Shown here: piece after piece, positions 25,740-33,708 of the stretch
Layout of the letters: each line of letters opens with the position of its first letter
Numbering within the stretch: position 1 is the stretch's first letter
Assembly: GCF_039710355.1 (NCBI RefSeq)
Contig: NZ_JBDKWZ010000018.1
Location: forward strand, 62,001 to 126,000
From: Rapidithrix thailandica
Lineage (GTDB): Bacteria; Bacteroidota; Bacteroidia; Cytophagales; Flammeovirgaceae
DNA: 64,000 nucleotides
Direction: 5' to 3'
The notes under the pieces: generated by a model
Seen by the model: the letters and a program-made list of their open reading frames with translations, nothing else
The model's database searches: none
Told to the model about the DNA's origin: nothing
Program-made: the position numbers and the translations under genes

Positions 25740-28700
25740 ATGACTCACCAAACCAAAGCATATACATTTTTGCTATTGCTTCTTACTTTTTGTAATGGTT
25801 TATTTGCTCAAAACCTCTTTCCAATCAAAAAAGAGGGCAAATGGGGTGTAATCAATACAAAAGGGGAATTGGTAGTAAATCCATCTTATGACTTTGTCAG
25901 TGATTTTAATACCGAAGACTATGCGGTATTTGAACAAGGTGGCAAAAAAGGAGTATTGAATCCACAAGGGCAGGCCAGCATTCCGGCTTCCTATCAAAAA
26001 ATACAACCCCTAAAAGGGGCCTTTATCGCCATATGGCAGAACCAACAGTGTGGACTGGCTACCCAAACCGGTCAAGTATTAAAACAACCCGAGTACGATG
26101 CCATTGAAGCAATCCATGATTCCGGTTTTGATTCTTATTTCAAAGTGTACAAAAACTTAAAATCAGGATTGATCAACCAACAAGGCGGGATTGTATTGAA
26201 CCCTATCGCTGATCAAATTATGACAGGCAATCAGGGTTTGCCTTTCCTGTTTTTCAAAGTCAATCAAAAAACCGGTCTGGTGAATACTCAAGGTGAACAA
26301 ATCTTGTCTGCGGAATATGATTCCATCCTGGTTCAGGGAACAATGCTCAAAGCCTACAAAGGCAAGTCTTTGGTATATATTGAATTTGATCAACAGGGAA
26401 AAACCACTTTACATAAAGACTTTACCAATGAGGCCGCCTATAAGGTATTTGCCAGAGCTCAAAGCCGCCATTTGCAGTTACAAATCCTGAAAAACAATCC
26501 GGATGCCCGCAAGCCCCGTTGGGTGATGGATGGCGTACAATACAAACTCATTAATGGTGTAGGAAAAGATTTGATCGGTAAATCATTTTACAATATTGGA
26601 GTAGACGAAGTTTTGGGGCTTTCTATCGGACAATATGCCGAAAGTCAAAAATCACCCACTGTATGCTTTTTAATCGACCATAACCAAGGAAAAGTCCTAT
26701 TTGCCAAACCTTTGGAAGACATGGTTATCAGTGATTTTAACAGCTCTCAATACGCAAGGGCCACCGTAGATACTCTTTGGGATGCCTTGATTGATCAACA
26801 GGGTAATGTGGTTCAAACGATTCAAAATCAAAAAATCCGGAATACAGGTCCTTTCCGAAAGGGAAAAGCCTGGGTACAGTTAATGAATGGTAAATATGGC
26901 TTTATCAATGGAGAAGCCCAAGTTATTATCCCCTTTGAGTACGATCAGGCAGGGGATTATGTAGACGGATTTGCCGTAGTCCGGAAGGGAGAAAAGTTCG
27001 GAATTATTGACCCTTCCGGTAAGATGATAGTTCCTCTACAATACGATGGTATCGGCCCTAGTTCCGAAGGCATCGTCCGGTTAAAACAAGGACGTGGATC
27101 CACAGGCAAATGGGGCGGTATCCGGGTCAAAGATCAAAAGATGATCATCCCCTTCGAATATCAGATGATCGGGGAATTTCATAATGGATTGGCGGCTATC
27201 AAGCAAAACAATGCATTTGGAGTGGTGAATACGGAAGGTAAAATAGTCATTCCTACCAAATTGAAAGTGGATGCCGTAGGACCTTTTGTCAACGGCATTG
27301 CTTGGGTGGGCCGGGGTCGTTATGTACAGGAATCTCCGGTAGGGGCTTCTTTGGTCAACTTCCGTTACGAAGGTTACCTAAAGAAAGACGGTTCTTTTCT
27401 GATTCCTCCGGTATATCAACGCATTGTGGATTTTGAAGAGGTGTGGAAAAAGCAACAAGGATTGTCCAAAATCGTCAAAAACAACAAAGTCGGTTATGTA
27501 AATTATAAAGGACAAATCATCGTGCCTGCCGAATACGATCAATTAGAGGGCTTCGAAGAAATCTGGTTATTGGACAAGGGTATCACCGAAGCGGAAAAAA
27601 ACGGCAAAAAAGGATATATCGACCATAATGGAATAGCGGCTTTGCCTATTGACTATGATTTTGTTTCCAAAGATTTTCTCACGGTGTGGCAAGACAGTAC
27701 CGGATTGGCCAAAGTAGGCAAAGATAAAAAATTCGGCTACGTAGATTACTCCGGCAAACTGATCATTCCCCTATTGTACGATTACATCAGTGAGTTCCGT
27801 CAGGGAATTGCCATTGTCAGAAAAGGCCAAAAATTTGGCGCTATCAACATGGAAAACAAACCGGTATTGCCTGCCACTCACGATGGAGCCAAATTTTTAG
27901 AAGGCAAGGGAGCAGTGATGATCGAATTTTTTGATAAAGGAGAAGTTTTCCAATTATTAAATGATCAAGGGACAATTCAACAAACATTGACACAGGAGGA
28001 AGCTGAAAACTACACCAAAGAAGTAAAAGCATTGACTCCGGAGATTCCCGGTAAATATGAATACGAACGTACCTACGATGCCAATGGCATTGCCGTAGTC
28101 AAAACCAAAGGCAAACTGGCTTTATTAGACAAACAGGGCAAACTGCTTTCCAAACCATTATATAAAGAAATAGGTGTTTTTCATGAAGGCTTGGCCTATG
28201 CCCAACGGGAAGATAAAGACGTAAAAAACAGAAAATTCGGCTTTGTGGATCTTCAGGGAAACGAAGTGATAGAACCTGTCTACAATAAAGCTGGTCACTT
28301 CAGTGAAGGAAAGGCAGCTGTGTTTGTCAGAGGAAAATGGGGGTATATTGATACAAAAGGCAAAATGGTCATTCAACCTCAGTTTGAAGAGGCTCTTCCG
28401 TTTTCAGGAGGTTATGCCATTGTCAATGGCCGGCAAATCATCAATGAAAAAGGAGAAAAAACCGGTGAATTTGTACTGGATGGAGAGATTATGACAGGTT
28501 TTCAAGCTAACCGGGCCAAAGTAAATTCCGTGGGGGGCATGTACCATATCAAGCCTGACGGTATGCCAGCCTACTTCACCAAGTACGATGAAGTAACGGA
28601 TTTTCAGAACGAGGTTGCTTTTGTGAAAAGAGGAGAAAAGTGGATATTGACCCGCCAAGCCAATAACCAAACGGTCAAAGTTCCTTTTAGCCGGATTGCC

Positions 28701-29054
28701 AAAAACCAGTACTTGGCTAATTATGAAAAACGCAGAACCATCAAGACCAAATACGGTGATTTGATCAAAGACTTGAAATGGACGTTAGTAAATAATGGCC
28801 AGTGGAGGATGATTCACCCGGATGGATTATTTGCCAATGATGTAATTTATGAAGAAGTGAATCCTACTTCTGACGGCAACTTCCTGGTAAAAATTAATCG
28901 CCAATACGGCTTAGCTACGGCTTCGGGTCGTGTAGTCACCCCTGCCGAAAACGAAACACTCAAACGGGTAGGCAATGTGATCAAAGTAGAAAAACAGGGC
29001 AAATTAGGCTATTTGAAACTGGACGGTTCATGGCTCTGGGAATTGGCAAAATAA
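25740..29054 (+). CDS. large secreted WG-repeat protein
   Basis: This 1104-residue protein has a signal peptide (about 1-24, ending LFAQ) and is then built almost wholly from WG repeats of roughly 25-60 residues, with units such as KWGVINTKGELVVNPSYD, KYGFINGEAQVIIPFEYD, KFGYVDYSGKLIIPLLYD and KWGYIDTKGKMVIQPQFE. I count more than fifteen recognisable units, some degenerate, from residue 30 to the C-terminus. Such repeats form beta-rich solenoids or propellers and are thought to bind ligands or partners. There is no catalytic domain, T9SS tail or lipobox, so it is probably periplasmic. It has its own strong terminator. The role is unknown. Confidence 0.9.
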   Translation: MTHQTKAYTFLLLLLTFCNGLFAQNLFPIKKEGKWGVINTKGELVVNPSYDFVSDFNTEDYAVFEQGGKKGVLNPQGQASIPASYQKIQPLKGAFIAIWQNQQCGLATQTGQVLKQPEYDAIEAIHDSGFDSYFKVYKNLKSGLINQQGGIVLNPIADQIMTGNQGLPFLFFKVNQKTGLVNTQGEQILSAEYDSILVQGTMLKAYKGKSLVYIEFDQQGKTTLHKDFTNEAAYKVFARAQSRHLQLQILKNNPDARKPRWVMDGVQYKLINGVGKDLIGKSFYNIGVDEVLGLSIGQYAESQKSPTVCFLIDHNQGKVLFAKPLEDMVISDFNSSQYARATVDTLWDALIDQQGNVVQTIQNQKIRNTGPFRKGKAWVQLMNGKYGFINGEAQVIIPFEYDQAGDYVDGFAVVRKGEKFGIIDPSGKMIVPLQYDGIGPSSEGIVRLKQGRGSTGKWGGIRVKDQKMIIPFEYQMIGEFHNGLAAIKQNNAFGVVNTEGKIVIPTKLKVDAVGPFVNGIAWVGRGRYVQESPVGASLVNFRYEGYLKKDGSFLIPPVYQRIVDFEEVWKKQQGLSKIVKNNKVGYVNYKGQIIVPAEYDQLEGFEEIWLLDKGITEAEKNGKKGYIDHNGIAALPIDYDFVSKDFLTVWQDSTGLAKVGKDKKFGYVDYSGKLIIPLLYDYISEFRQGIAIVRKGQKFGAINMENKPVLPATHDGAKFLEGKGAVMIEFFDKGEVFQLLNDQGTIQQTLTQEEAENYTKEVKALTPEIPGKYEYERTYDANGIAVVKTKGKLALLDKQGKLLSKPLYKEIGVFHEGLAYAQREDKDVKNRKFGFVDLQGNEVIEPVYNKAGHFSEGKAAVFVRGKWGYIDTKGKMVIQPQFEEALPFSGGYAIVNGRQIINEKGEKTGEFVLDGEIMTGFQANRAKVNSVGGMYHIKPDGMPAYFTKYDEVTDFQNEVAFVKRGEKWILTRQANNQTVKVPFSRIAKNQYLANYEKRRTIKTKYGDLIKDLKWTLVNNGQWRMIHPDGLFANDVIYEEVNPTSDGNFLVKINRQYGLATASGRVVTPAENETLKRVGNVIKVEKQGKLGYLKLDGSWLWELAK

Positions 29055-29087
29055 AATTTGAAAAGGTAATATCCGATAAATAATTTG

Positions 29088-29129
29088 CACCCGTCAAGCC
29101 CTTTTCAAGGGTTTGACGGGTGTTTTTTT
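29088..29129 (+). terminator. strong terminator after the WG-repeat gene
   Basis: CACCCGTCAAGCCCTT (29088-29103) pairs with AAGGGTTTGACGGGTG (29107-29122), a 16-bp stem with a short loop, followed by seven T residues. Confidence 0.9.
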
Positions 29130-29150
29130 ACAATATTCCAATTGAACTTC

Positions 29151-30038
29151 TTATTCTTGCTCTGTTCGTAACCCTCCGGTGTGAACGGCCAGAAGTGTGG
29201 TTCCTCTGGCAAAATAGCCTTTTTGAATCAAATCATAAATGCCAAAAAACATTTTACCTGAGTAGACAAACTCCAAAGGGATATGATGCTGTCGGGTGAA
29301 CTTTTGAATAAAAGCCTCTAGCTCCGGTTTGCTTTTCGCATACCCTCCAAAGTGATAATCCAGATGGATGTCCCAGTTTGAATAAGGAGTTGCCTGATAT
29401 GCCAGTAAAAGATGTTTTACTTCATCCGTCAAAAAATGAGCACCTTTCAACACAGCAAAACCTAAAGCCTTCTTCTCTCCTTTTAATCCAGCTATCACTC
29501 CGGCCAAAGTTCCTCCTGTTCCACAAGGGCAACAGATATAGTCAAACTCCCGGTCAATCTCTTCAAGAATTTCCGAACAGCCCTTTACAGCCAAAGCATT
29601 ACTACCGCCTTCCGGCACCAGATAAAAAGGGCCGAATTCCTTTTGTAATGTTTGAATCACTTCCGGTTGCTGCTTTTGCCGGTACGTACTGCGGTCCATA
29701 TAGTGAAGCTGCATTCCGGCTTCTTTGGCAAAAGCCAAGGTACTGTTTAAAGGCAAGTGTTCTTCGCCCCGGATAATTCCGATAGTGCGAAGGCCAAAAA
29801 GTTTTCCAACGGCCGCAGTGGCATAAATATGATTAGAATAAGCTCCGCCAAAGGTCAACAGGGTTTTGTGACCAAGCCGTTGAGCTTCCAACAAATTATA
29901 TTTGAGCTTGCGCCATTTGTTCCCGGAAATTTGCGGGTGAATCAGGTCATCGCGTTTCACCAATAACCTGATCCCCCGTTGGGTAATTTCCGGATCGTTG
30001 ATTTCTTGAATTTTGGTTGTTGTATTCAGTAAATCCAC
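29151..30038 (-). CDS. PLP-dependent ACC deaminase / D-cysteine desulfhydrase family enzyme
   Basis: This 295-residue cytoplasmic enzyme belongs to fold-type II PLP enzymes. The cofactor lysine is Lys41 in QISGNKWRKLKYN; a GGAYSNHIYA block near residue 65 and the glycine-rich phosphate loop CGTGGTLAG near residue 173 complete the site. Members act as D-cysteine desulfhydrases or ACC deaminases. In heterotrophic bacteria desulfhydrase activity is the safer guess, releasing pyruvate, ammonia and sulfide. The length is slightly short for the family, which is usually 300-340. It starts 5 bp after the stop of hslV on the same strand and is very likely translated from the same mRNA, an unexpected pairing. 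Confidence 0.88.
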   Translation of the reverse strand: MDLLNTTTKIQEINDPEITQRGIRLLVKRDDLIHPQISGNKWRKLKYNLLEAQRLGHKTLLTFGGAYSNHIYATAAVGKLFGLRTIGIIRGEEHLPLNSTLAFAKEAGMQLHYMDRSTYRQKQQPEVIQTLQKEFGPFYLVPEGGSNALAVKGCSEILEEIDREFDYICCPCGTGGTLAGVIAGLKGEKKALGFAVLKGAHFLTDEVKHLLLAYQATPYSNWDIHLDYHFGGYAKSKPELEAFIQKFTRQHHIPLEFVYSGKMFFGIYDLIQKGYFARGTTLLAVHTGGLRTEQE

Positions 30039-30043
30039 TCCCC

Positions 30044-30586
30044 TTATTCAATGGTTTCCAACACCAGATTATGATTGGTATAAATACAAATATCCGCTGC
30101 AATATGCAGACTCTCTTCCACAATTTCTTTGGCTGATAAATGTGGTGCATGCTTTTGCAATGCCAAAGCAGCCGATTGAGCAAACATACTTCCTGAACCG
30201 ATGGCCGCAATTTGATTGTCCGGTTCAATTACATCTCCGGTTCCCGAAATAATCAAGACCTCTTCCTTATTCGCCACAATCATCATCGCTTCCAAGCGTC
30301 TTAAGTAGCGGTCTGTACGCCAATCTTTGGCCAATTCGATAGCCGCTCTTTTCATATTTCCACCAAAGGCATTCAATTTTTCATCAAAGCGCTCCATCAG
30401 GGTAAAAGCATCCGCCGTAGAACCGGCAAAGCCCAATACTACTTTTCCCTCTTGTAATTTTCGAATTTTACGCACATTGCTCTTGGCTACGGTATTTCCA
30501 AAAGTTGCTTGTCCATCCGCACCAATGGCGATTTTCCCGTCTTTCACCACTGCGAGTACGGTGGTCGATCTGAATTTTTTTGACAT
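30044..30586 (-). CDS. hslV: HslV, peptidase subunit of the HslUV (ClpQY) protease
   Basis: This 180-residue protein is the threonine protease ring of HslUV. A seven-residue propeptide precedes the catalytic N-terminal Thr8 (MSKKFRS then TTVLAVVKDGK). Other family hallmarks are GADGQATFGNTV, KVRKI-like SNVRKIRKL, GFAGSTADAFTLMERF, and the C-terminal AADICIYTNHNL segment. The length is normal. The ATPase partner hslU is not in this window, so the operon split differs from that of Proteobacteria. A desulfhydrase-like gene follows after 5 bp. Confidence 0.97.
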   Translation of the reverse strand: MSKKFRSTTVLAVVKDGKIAIGADGQATFGNTVAKSNVRKIRKLQEGKVVLGFAGSTADAFTLMERFDEKLNAFGGNMKRAAIELAKDWRTDRYLRRLEAMMIVANKEEVLIISGTGDVIEPDNQIAAIGSGSMFAQSAALALQKHAPHLSAKEIVEESLHIAADICIYTNHNLVLETIE

Positions 30587-30907
30587 AGATGTATTTATTT
30601 TGTCTGTAAGTCTGTTGAATATCCTCTCTATTCTTCTTAATCCGTAGAGAAGTGAGTCTTCGAAATTAACGATTTTATTCTAAGTGTGAAAAAGCATACT
30701 AAGATTAGCTGCGTTTCAACTTAACTCTTGTGCAATCGCATTGCTGCTACGTACATCCACTTCCGAGATGATTATTAAATAGTCTCCTGGCAACTTGGCG
30801 ATAGCAGCATGTTAATAAATACTACAATTGGAGGTGTGAGGTTGGGATTTTTTTATCCTATTTTAAATTTTCTACTAAAAAAATAGAATAAGCAAAAGCA
30901 TTACAAA
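30587..30907. other. 321-bp intergenic region upstream of hslV
   Basis: The region should contain the hslV promoter. GCTGCTA near 30742 and TAGCAGC near 30801 are inverse matches, which gives a possible 7-bp stem with a long loop. I see no ORF or RNA gene. Confidence 0.35.
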
Positions 30908-30933
30908 AATACAGTTGTAAATACAACTGTATT
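30908..30933 (-). terminator. terminator after hemN
   Basis: AATACAGTTGTA (30908-30919) and TACAACTGTATT (30922-30933) are perfect inverse arms. On the minus strand the stem runs into ATTTTTGT. It lies just past the hemN stop. Confidence 0.8.
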
Positions 30934-30955
30934 ATCCATGTCATAACAAATCGAA

Positions 30956-32320
30956 TCAGACTGTCATAGAAAATAATTGTGCTTGAGGCTGTTTGCGCCA
31001 AAACCGCAGATCAAACGCCATACAGATATTCCTGATAAATGTCTGACCCGCTACTGTCACTTTGATCTTATTGTCTTCAATTTCCACCAATCTATCCTTG
31101 AGCATTTCTTCCAATCGTTGTTCAATGACTTCCCCAGGGATCCAAACTTTATCTTCCTGAGTCACTTCCGTTTCAAAGTGACACATCAAATTGAGAATAT
31201 GCTTCCGCACCACTAAATCTTCCTGATTTAATAGATGTCCCCGGAAGACCGGAATTTCATTTTGTTGAAGACGGGCATAGTAATCTTCCAACTTTTTCTC
31301 ATTTTGCGCAAAGCTCCCCCATGAATCACTGATGGCCGATACTCCCAAACCTATTTGCAAGCGGGTTTTGCCAGCCGTATACCCCATAAAATTCCGGTGA
31401 AGTCTTTTCTCTTGCATGGCAAGGTGCAAATCATCTTCCGGAAGAGCAAAATGATCCATACCAATTTCAACATATCCCATTGCTTGCAGCATTTCCCTAC
31501 CTACTTCGTAAAGCCTTCTTTTTACATCCCCTTCCGGTAAGTCTGCTTCGGTAAATTTGCGTTGCCCCACTCCTTTAATCCATGGCACATGAGCATAACT
31601 ATAGTAAGCAATGCGGTCTGGTTTGAGCATCTTTACCTTTTCAATAGTATCCACAATACTGGCTTCTTTCTGCAAAGGCAAACCATAAATAATGTCATAA
31701 TTGACTGAGGTAAAGCCATTGTTCCGGGCTGCTTCGGTCACAGCTTTTACTTGTTCATAACTTTGCACCCGGTTGATAACCTGTTGTACAACCGGATCGA
31801 AATCCTGAATTCCAAAACTAACCCGGTCAAAGCCCACCTCATTTAAGGCTTTCAGATGTGCTACTGTAGTACTGTTGGGATGGGCTTCAAAACTAAAATA
31901 ATGCTCTTGAGCGAGTTCGGCCTCTGCTAAAATCTTCCGGATCAGGTCACTTACATTTTCTGGCGAAAAAAACGTAGGAGTGCCCCCTCCCAAATGAATT
32001 TCTTTGATAACGGGCGTTTCATCCAACAGATTCCGGTAAAGTTGCCACTCCTTCAAAATTGCTTGTATATACACTTCCTCTACAGAGTGGTTTTTCGTAA
32101 TGCGCTTGTTACAGCCGCAAAAGGTACATAAACTTTCGCAAAAAGGCAGGTGAAGATACAGGCTGATTCCTTCCGTAGCATTGCTAACCTGAAACGCTTC
32201 TTTTACCGTACGTTGCCAATCTTCTATGGCAATTCCTTTTTCATCCCAATAAGGTACTGTGGGGTAACTGGTATATCTGGGGCCTGGAATATTGTATTTG
32301 GTAACCAACTCAGTATTCAT
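30956..32320 (-). CDS. hemN: oxygen-independent coproporphyrinogen III oxidase
   Basis: This 454-residue radical-SAM enzyme oxidatively decarboxylates coproporphyrinogen III to protoporphyrinogen IX in haem synthesis without oxygen. The iron-sulfur motif is CESLCTFCGC, with Cys61, Cys65, Cys68 and the extra Cys70. The spacing and positions match true HemN rather than HemW. The N-terminal GPRYTSYPTVPYWDE and LHLGGGTPTFF-like EIHLGGGTPTF blocks are also typical. The length is normal. A TGAC-N4-GTCA palindrome 62 bp upstream suggests control by an Fnr/Crp-type regulator under low oxygen. It is a single-gene transcript with its own terminator. Confidence 0.97.
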   Translation of the reverse strand: MNTELVTKYNIPGPRYTSYPTVPYWDEKGIAIEDWQRTVKEAFQVSNATEGISLYLHLPFCESLCTFCGCNKRITKNHSVEEVYIQAILKEWQLYRNLLDETPVIKEIHLGGGTPTFFSPENVSDLIRKILAEAELAQEHYFSFEAHPNSTTVAHLKALNEVGFDRVSFGIQDFDPVVQQVINRVQSYEQVKAVTEAARNNGFTSVNYDIIYGLPLQKEASIVDTIEKVKMLKPDRIAYYSYAHVPWIKGVGQRKFTEADLPEGDVKRRLYEVGREMLQAMGYVEIGMDHFALPEDDLHLAMQEKRLHRNFMGYTAGKTRLQIGLGVSAISDSWGSFAQNEKKLEDYYARLQQNEIPVFRGHLLNQEDLVVRKHILNLMCHFETEVTQEDKVWIPGEVIEQRLEEMLKDRLVEIEDNKIKVTVAGQTFIRNICMAFDLRFWRKQPQAQLFSMTV

Positions 32321-32381
32321 GGATTGTAATATTTAGGTCATCGATCAAGGCAAAACTAGAAAGCCCTTCATTAAGAAACAG

Positions 32382-32393
32382 TGACCTACGTCA
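32382..32393 (-). promoter_or_regulatory. candidate Fnr/Crp-type operator of hemN
   Basis: TGACCTACGTCA is a TGAC-N4-GTCA dyad with the architecture of Fnr-like sites (TTGAT-N4-ATCAA). It sits 62 bp upstream of the hemN start codon. The assignment is by shape and by the known oxygen control of hemN in other bacteria, not by a matching regulator here. Confidence 0.45.
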
Positions 32394-32459
32394 GATCAAA
32401 AGAGGGAAAGAATATGAAGTTGGTCATTTTCCGTACAAACACGCAATGTTACATCTTTA

Positions 32460-32493
32460 CAAAAAAAGCCGCCCGGTATTCACCGGACGGCCT
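32460..32493 (-). terminator. terminator of the leuC-leuD-cimA-leuB operon
   Basis: On the minus strand GCCGTCCGGT and ACCGGGCGGC form a stem with one mismatch around a 4-nt loop, followed by seven T residues. A second small hairpin (GATACC/GGTATC, 32494-32509) sits directly upstream. It lies 55 bp beyond the leuB stop. Confidence 0.85.
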
Positions 32494-32547
32494 GATACCC
32501 GAAGGTATCCCTTCATACAGATTATAAAAATAAATAAACAAAAATCC

Positions 32548-33615
32548 TTATTTCTTCAAAATATACTCCGCTAACCAATCTCCTACGGCCGAAGTAGAAT
32601 ATGCTTTTCCTTCTGCAATATCTTCTGTTACTACTTTCTCTTCCAATGAAGCATCTACCGCCTCTCGGATGGCTTTGGCTTCATCCTGCAGATCCAAACC
32701 TAGCTCGAACATCAAGGCTGCAGAAAGCACTGTTCCTAACGGATTGGCAATGTTTTTCCCGGCAGCTTGCGGATAAGACCCGTGAATCGGCTCAAACACG
32801 GATGTTTGAATTCCTACGGAAGCCGATGGCAACAGGCCTAAAGATCCGGTAATTACGCTGGCTTCGTCGGTCAGGATATCTCCAAACATATTTTCCGTAA
32901 CGATTACATCAAATCGTTTCGGCCATTGGATCATCTGCATCGCAGCATTATCCACAAACATATATTCTAATTCGATATCGGCAAAATCACCCGCCATTTC
33001 CTGTACGGTTTCTCTCCACAAACGGGAAGTTGCCAGTACATTGGCCTTGTCTACTGCGGTTAATTTTTTATTTCTTTTCCCTGCATACTCAAAAGCCAAC
33101 TTGACAATACGCTGTACTTCCTCTTTGGTGTACACACAAGTATCAAAAGCCGTGTTTTGATCTTCGGAACGGCCTCTTGGCTGTCCGAAATAAATTCCTC
33201 CTGTCAACTCCCGGATTACTACGAAATCCGCTCCGTCCACCAAGTCCGTGCGCAAAGGAGATTTATGCAACAAAGATTTAAAAGTAGATACCGGACGGAT
33301 ATTCGCGTATAAGCCTAACTTTTTACGCATCGCCAACAAACCTTGCTCCGGACGGACTTTTGCCTTGGGATCATTGTCGTATTTAGGATCGCCAATGGCC
33401 CCAAACAATACCGCATCGGCATTTTTACAAGCTTCGTAGGTTTCCTCAGGAAAAGGATCTCCGGTGGCATCAATGGCTGCAGCTCCCACTACCGCATGTT
33501 GATAGTCAAACTGATGGCCAAATTTCTCTCCGATGGCATTGACCACTTTTACGGCTTGTTCGATAATTTCCGGACCGATTCCGTCTCCTGGTAAAGTCGC
33601 TATTTTGAATTGCAT
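32548..33615 (-). CDS. leuB: 3-isopropylmalate dehydrogenase
   Basis: This 355-residue NAD-dependent enzyme oxidises 3-isopropylmalate in leucine synthesis, and 3-methylmalate when citramalate is the precursor. Family motifs are LPGDGIGPEII at the N-terminus, the substrate-loop RPEQGLLAMRKKLGLYANIRP region (about 93-113), RELTGGIYFG, and VTENMFGDILTDEAS near residue 240 with the metal-binding Asp residues. GSAPDIAG-like HGSYPQAAGKNIANP carries an uncommon YPQ in place of APD, seen in many Bacteroidota LeuB proteins. It is the last gene of the operon, 93 bp after cimA, and is followed by a strong terminator. Confidence 0.96.
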   Translation of the reverse strand: MQFKIATLPGDGIGPEIIEQAVKVVNAIGEKFGHQFDYQHAVVGAAAIDATGDPFPEETYEACKNADAVLFGAIGDPKYDNDPKAKVRPEQGLLAMRKKLGLYANIRPVSTFKSLLHKSPLRTDLVDGADFVVIRELTGGIYFGQPRGRSEDQNTAFDTCVYTKEEVQRIVKLAFEYAGKRNKKLTAVDKANVLATSRLWRETVQEMAGDFADIELEYMFVDNAAMQMIQWPKRFDVIVTENMFGDILTDEASVITGSLGLLPSASVGIQTSVFEPIHGSYPQAAGKNIANPLGTVLSAALMFELGLDLQDEAKAIREAVDASLEEKVVTEDIAEGKAYSTSAVGDWLAEYILKK

Positions 33616-33708
33616 TTCTTATAGTCAAGTTATGTTTTAAAAATTTCTTTTGTGCCAAAAACCTTCCAAATTTTAAAAAACCGGGCGGTTTAAGGCTATC
33701 AGTATATA

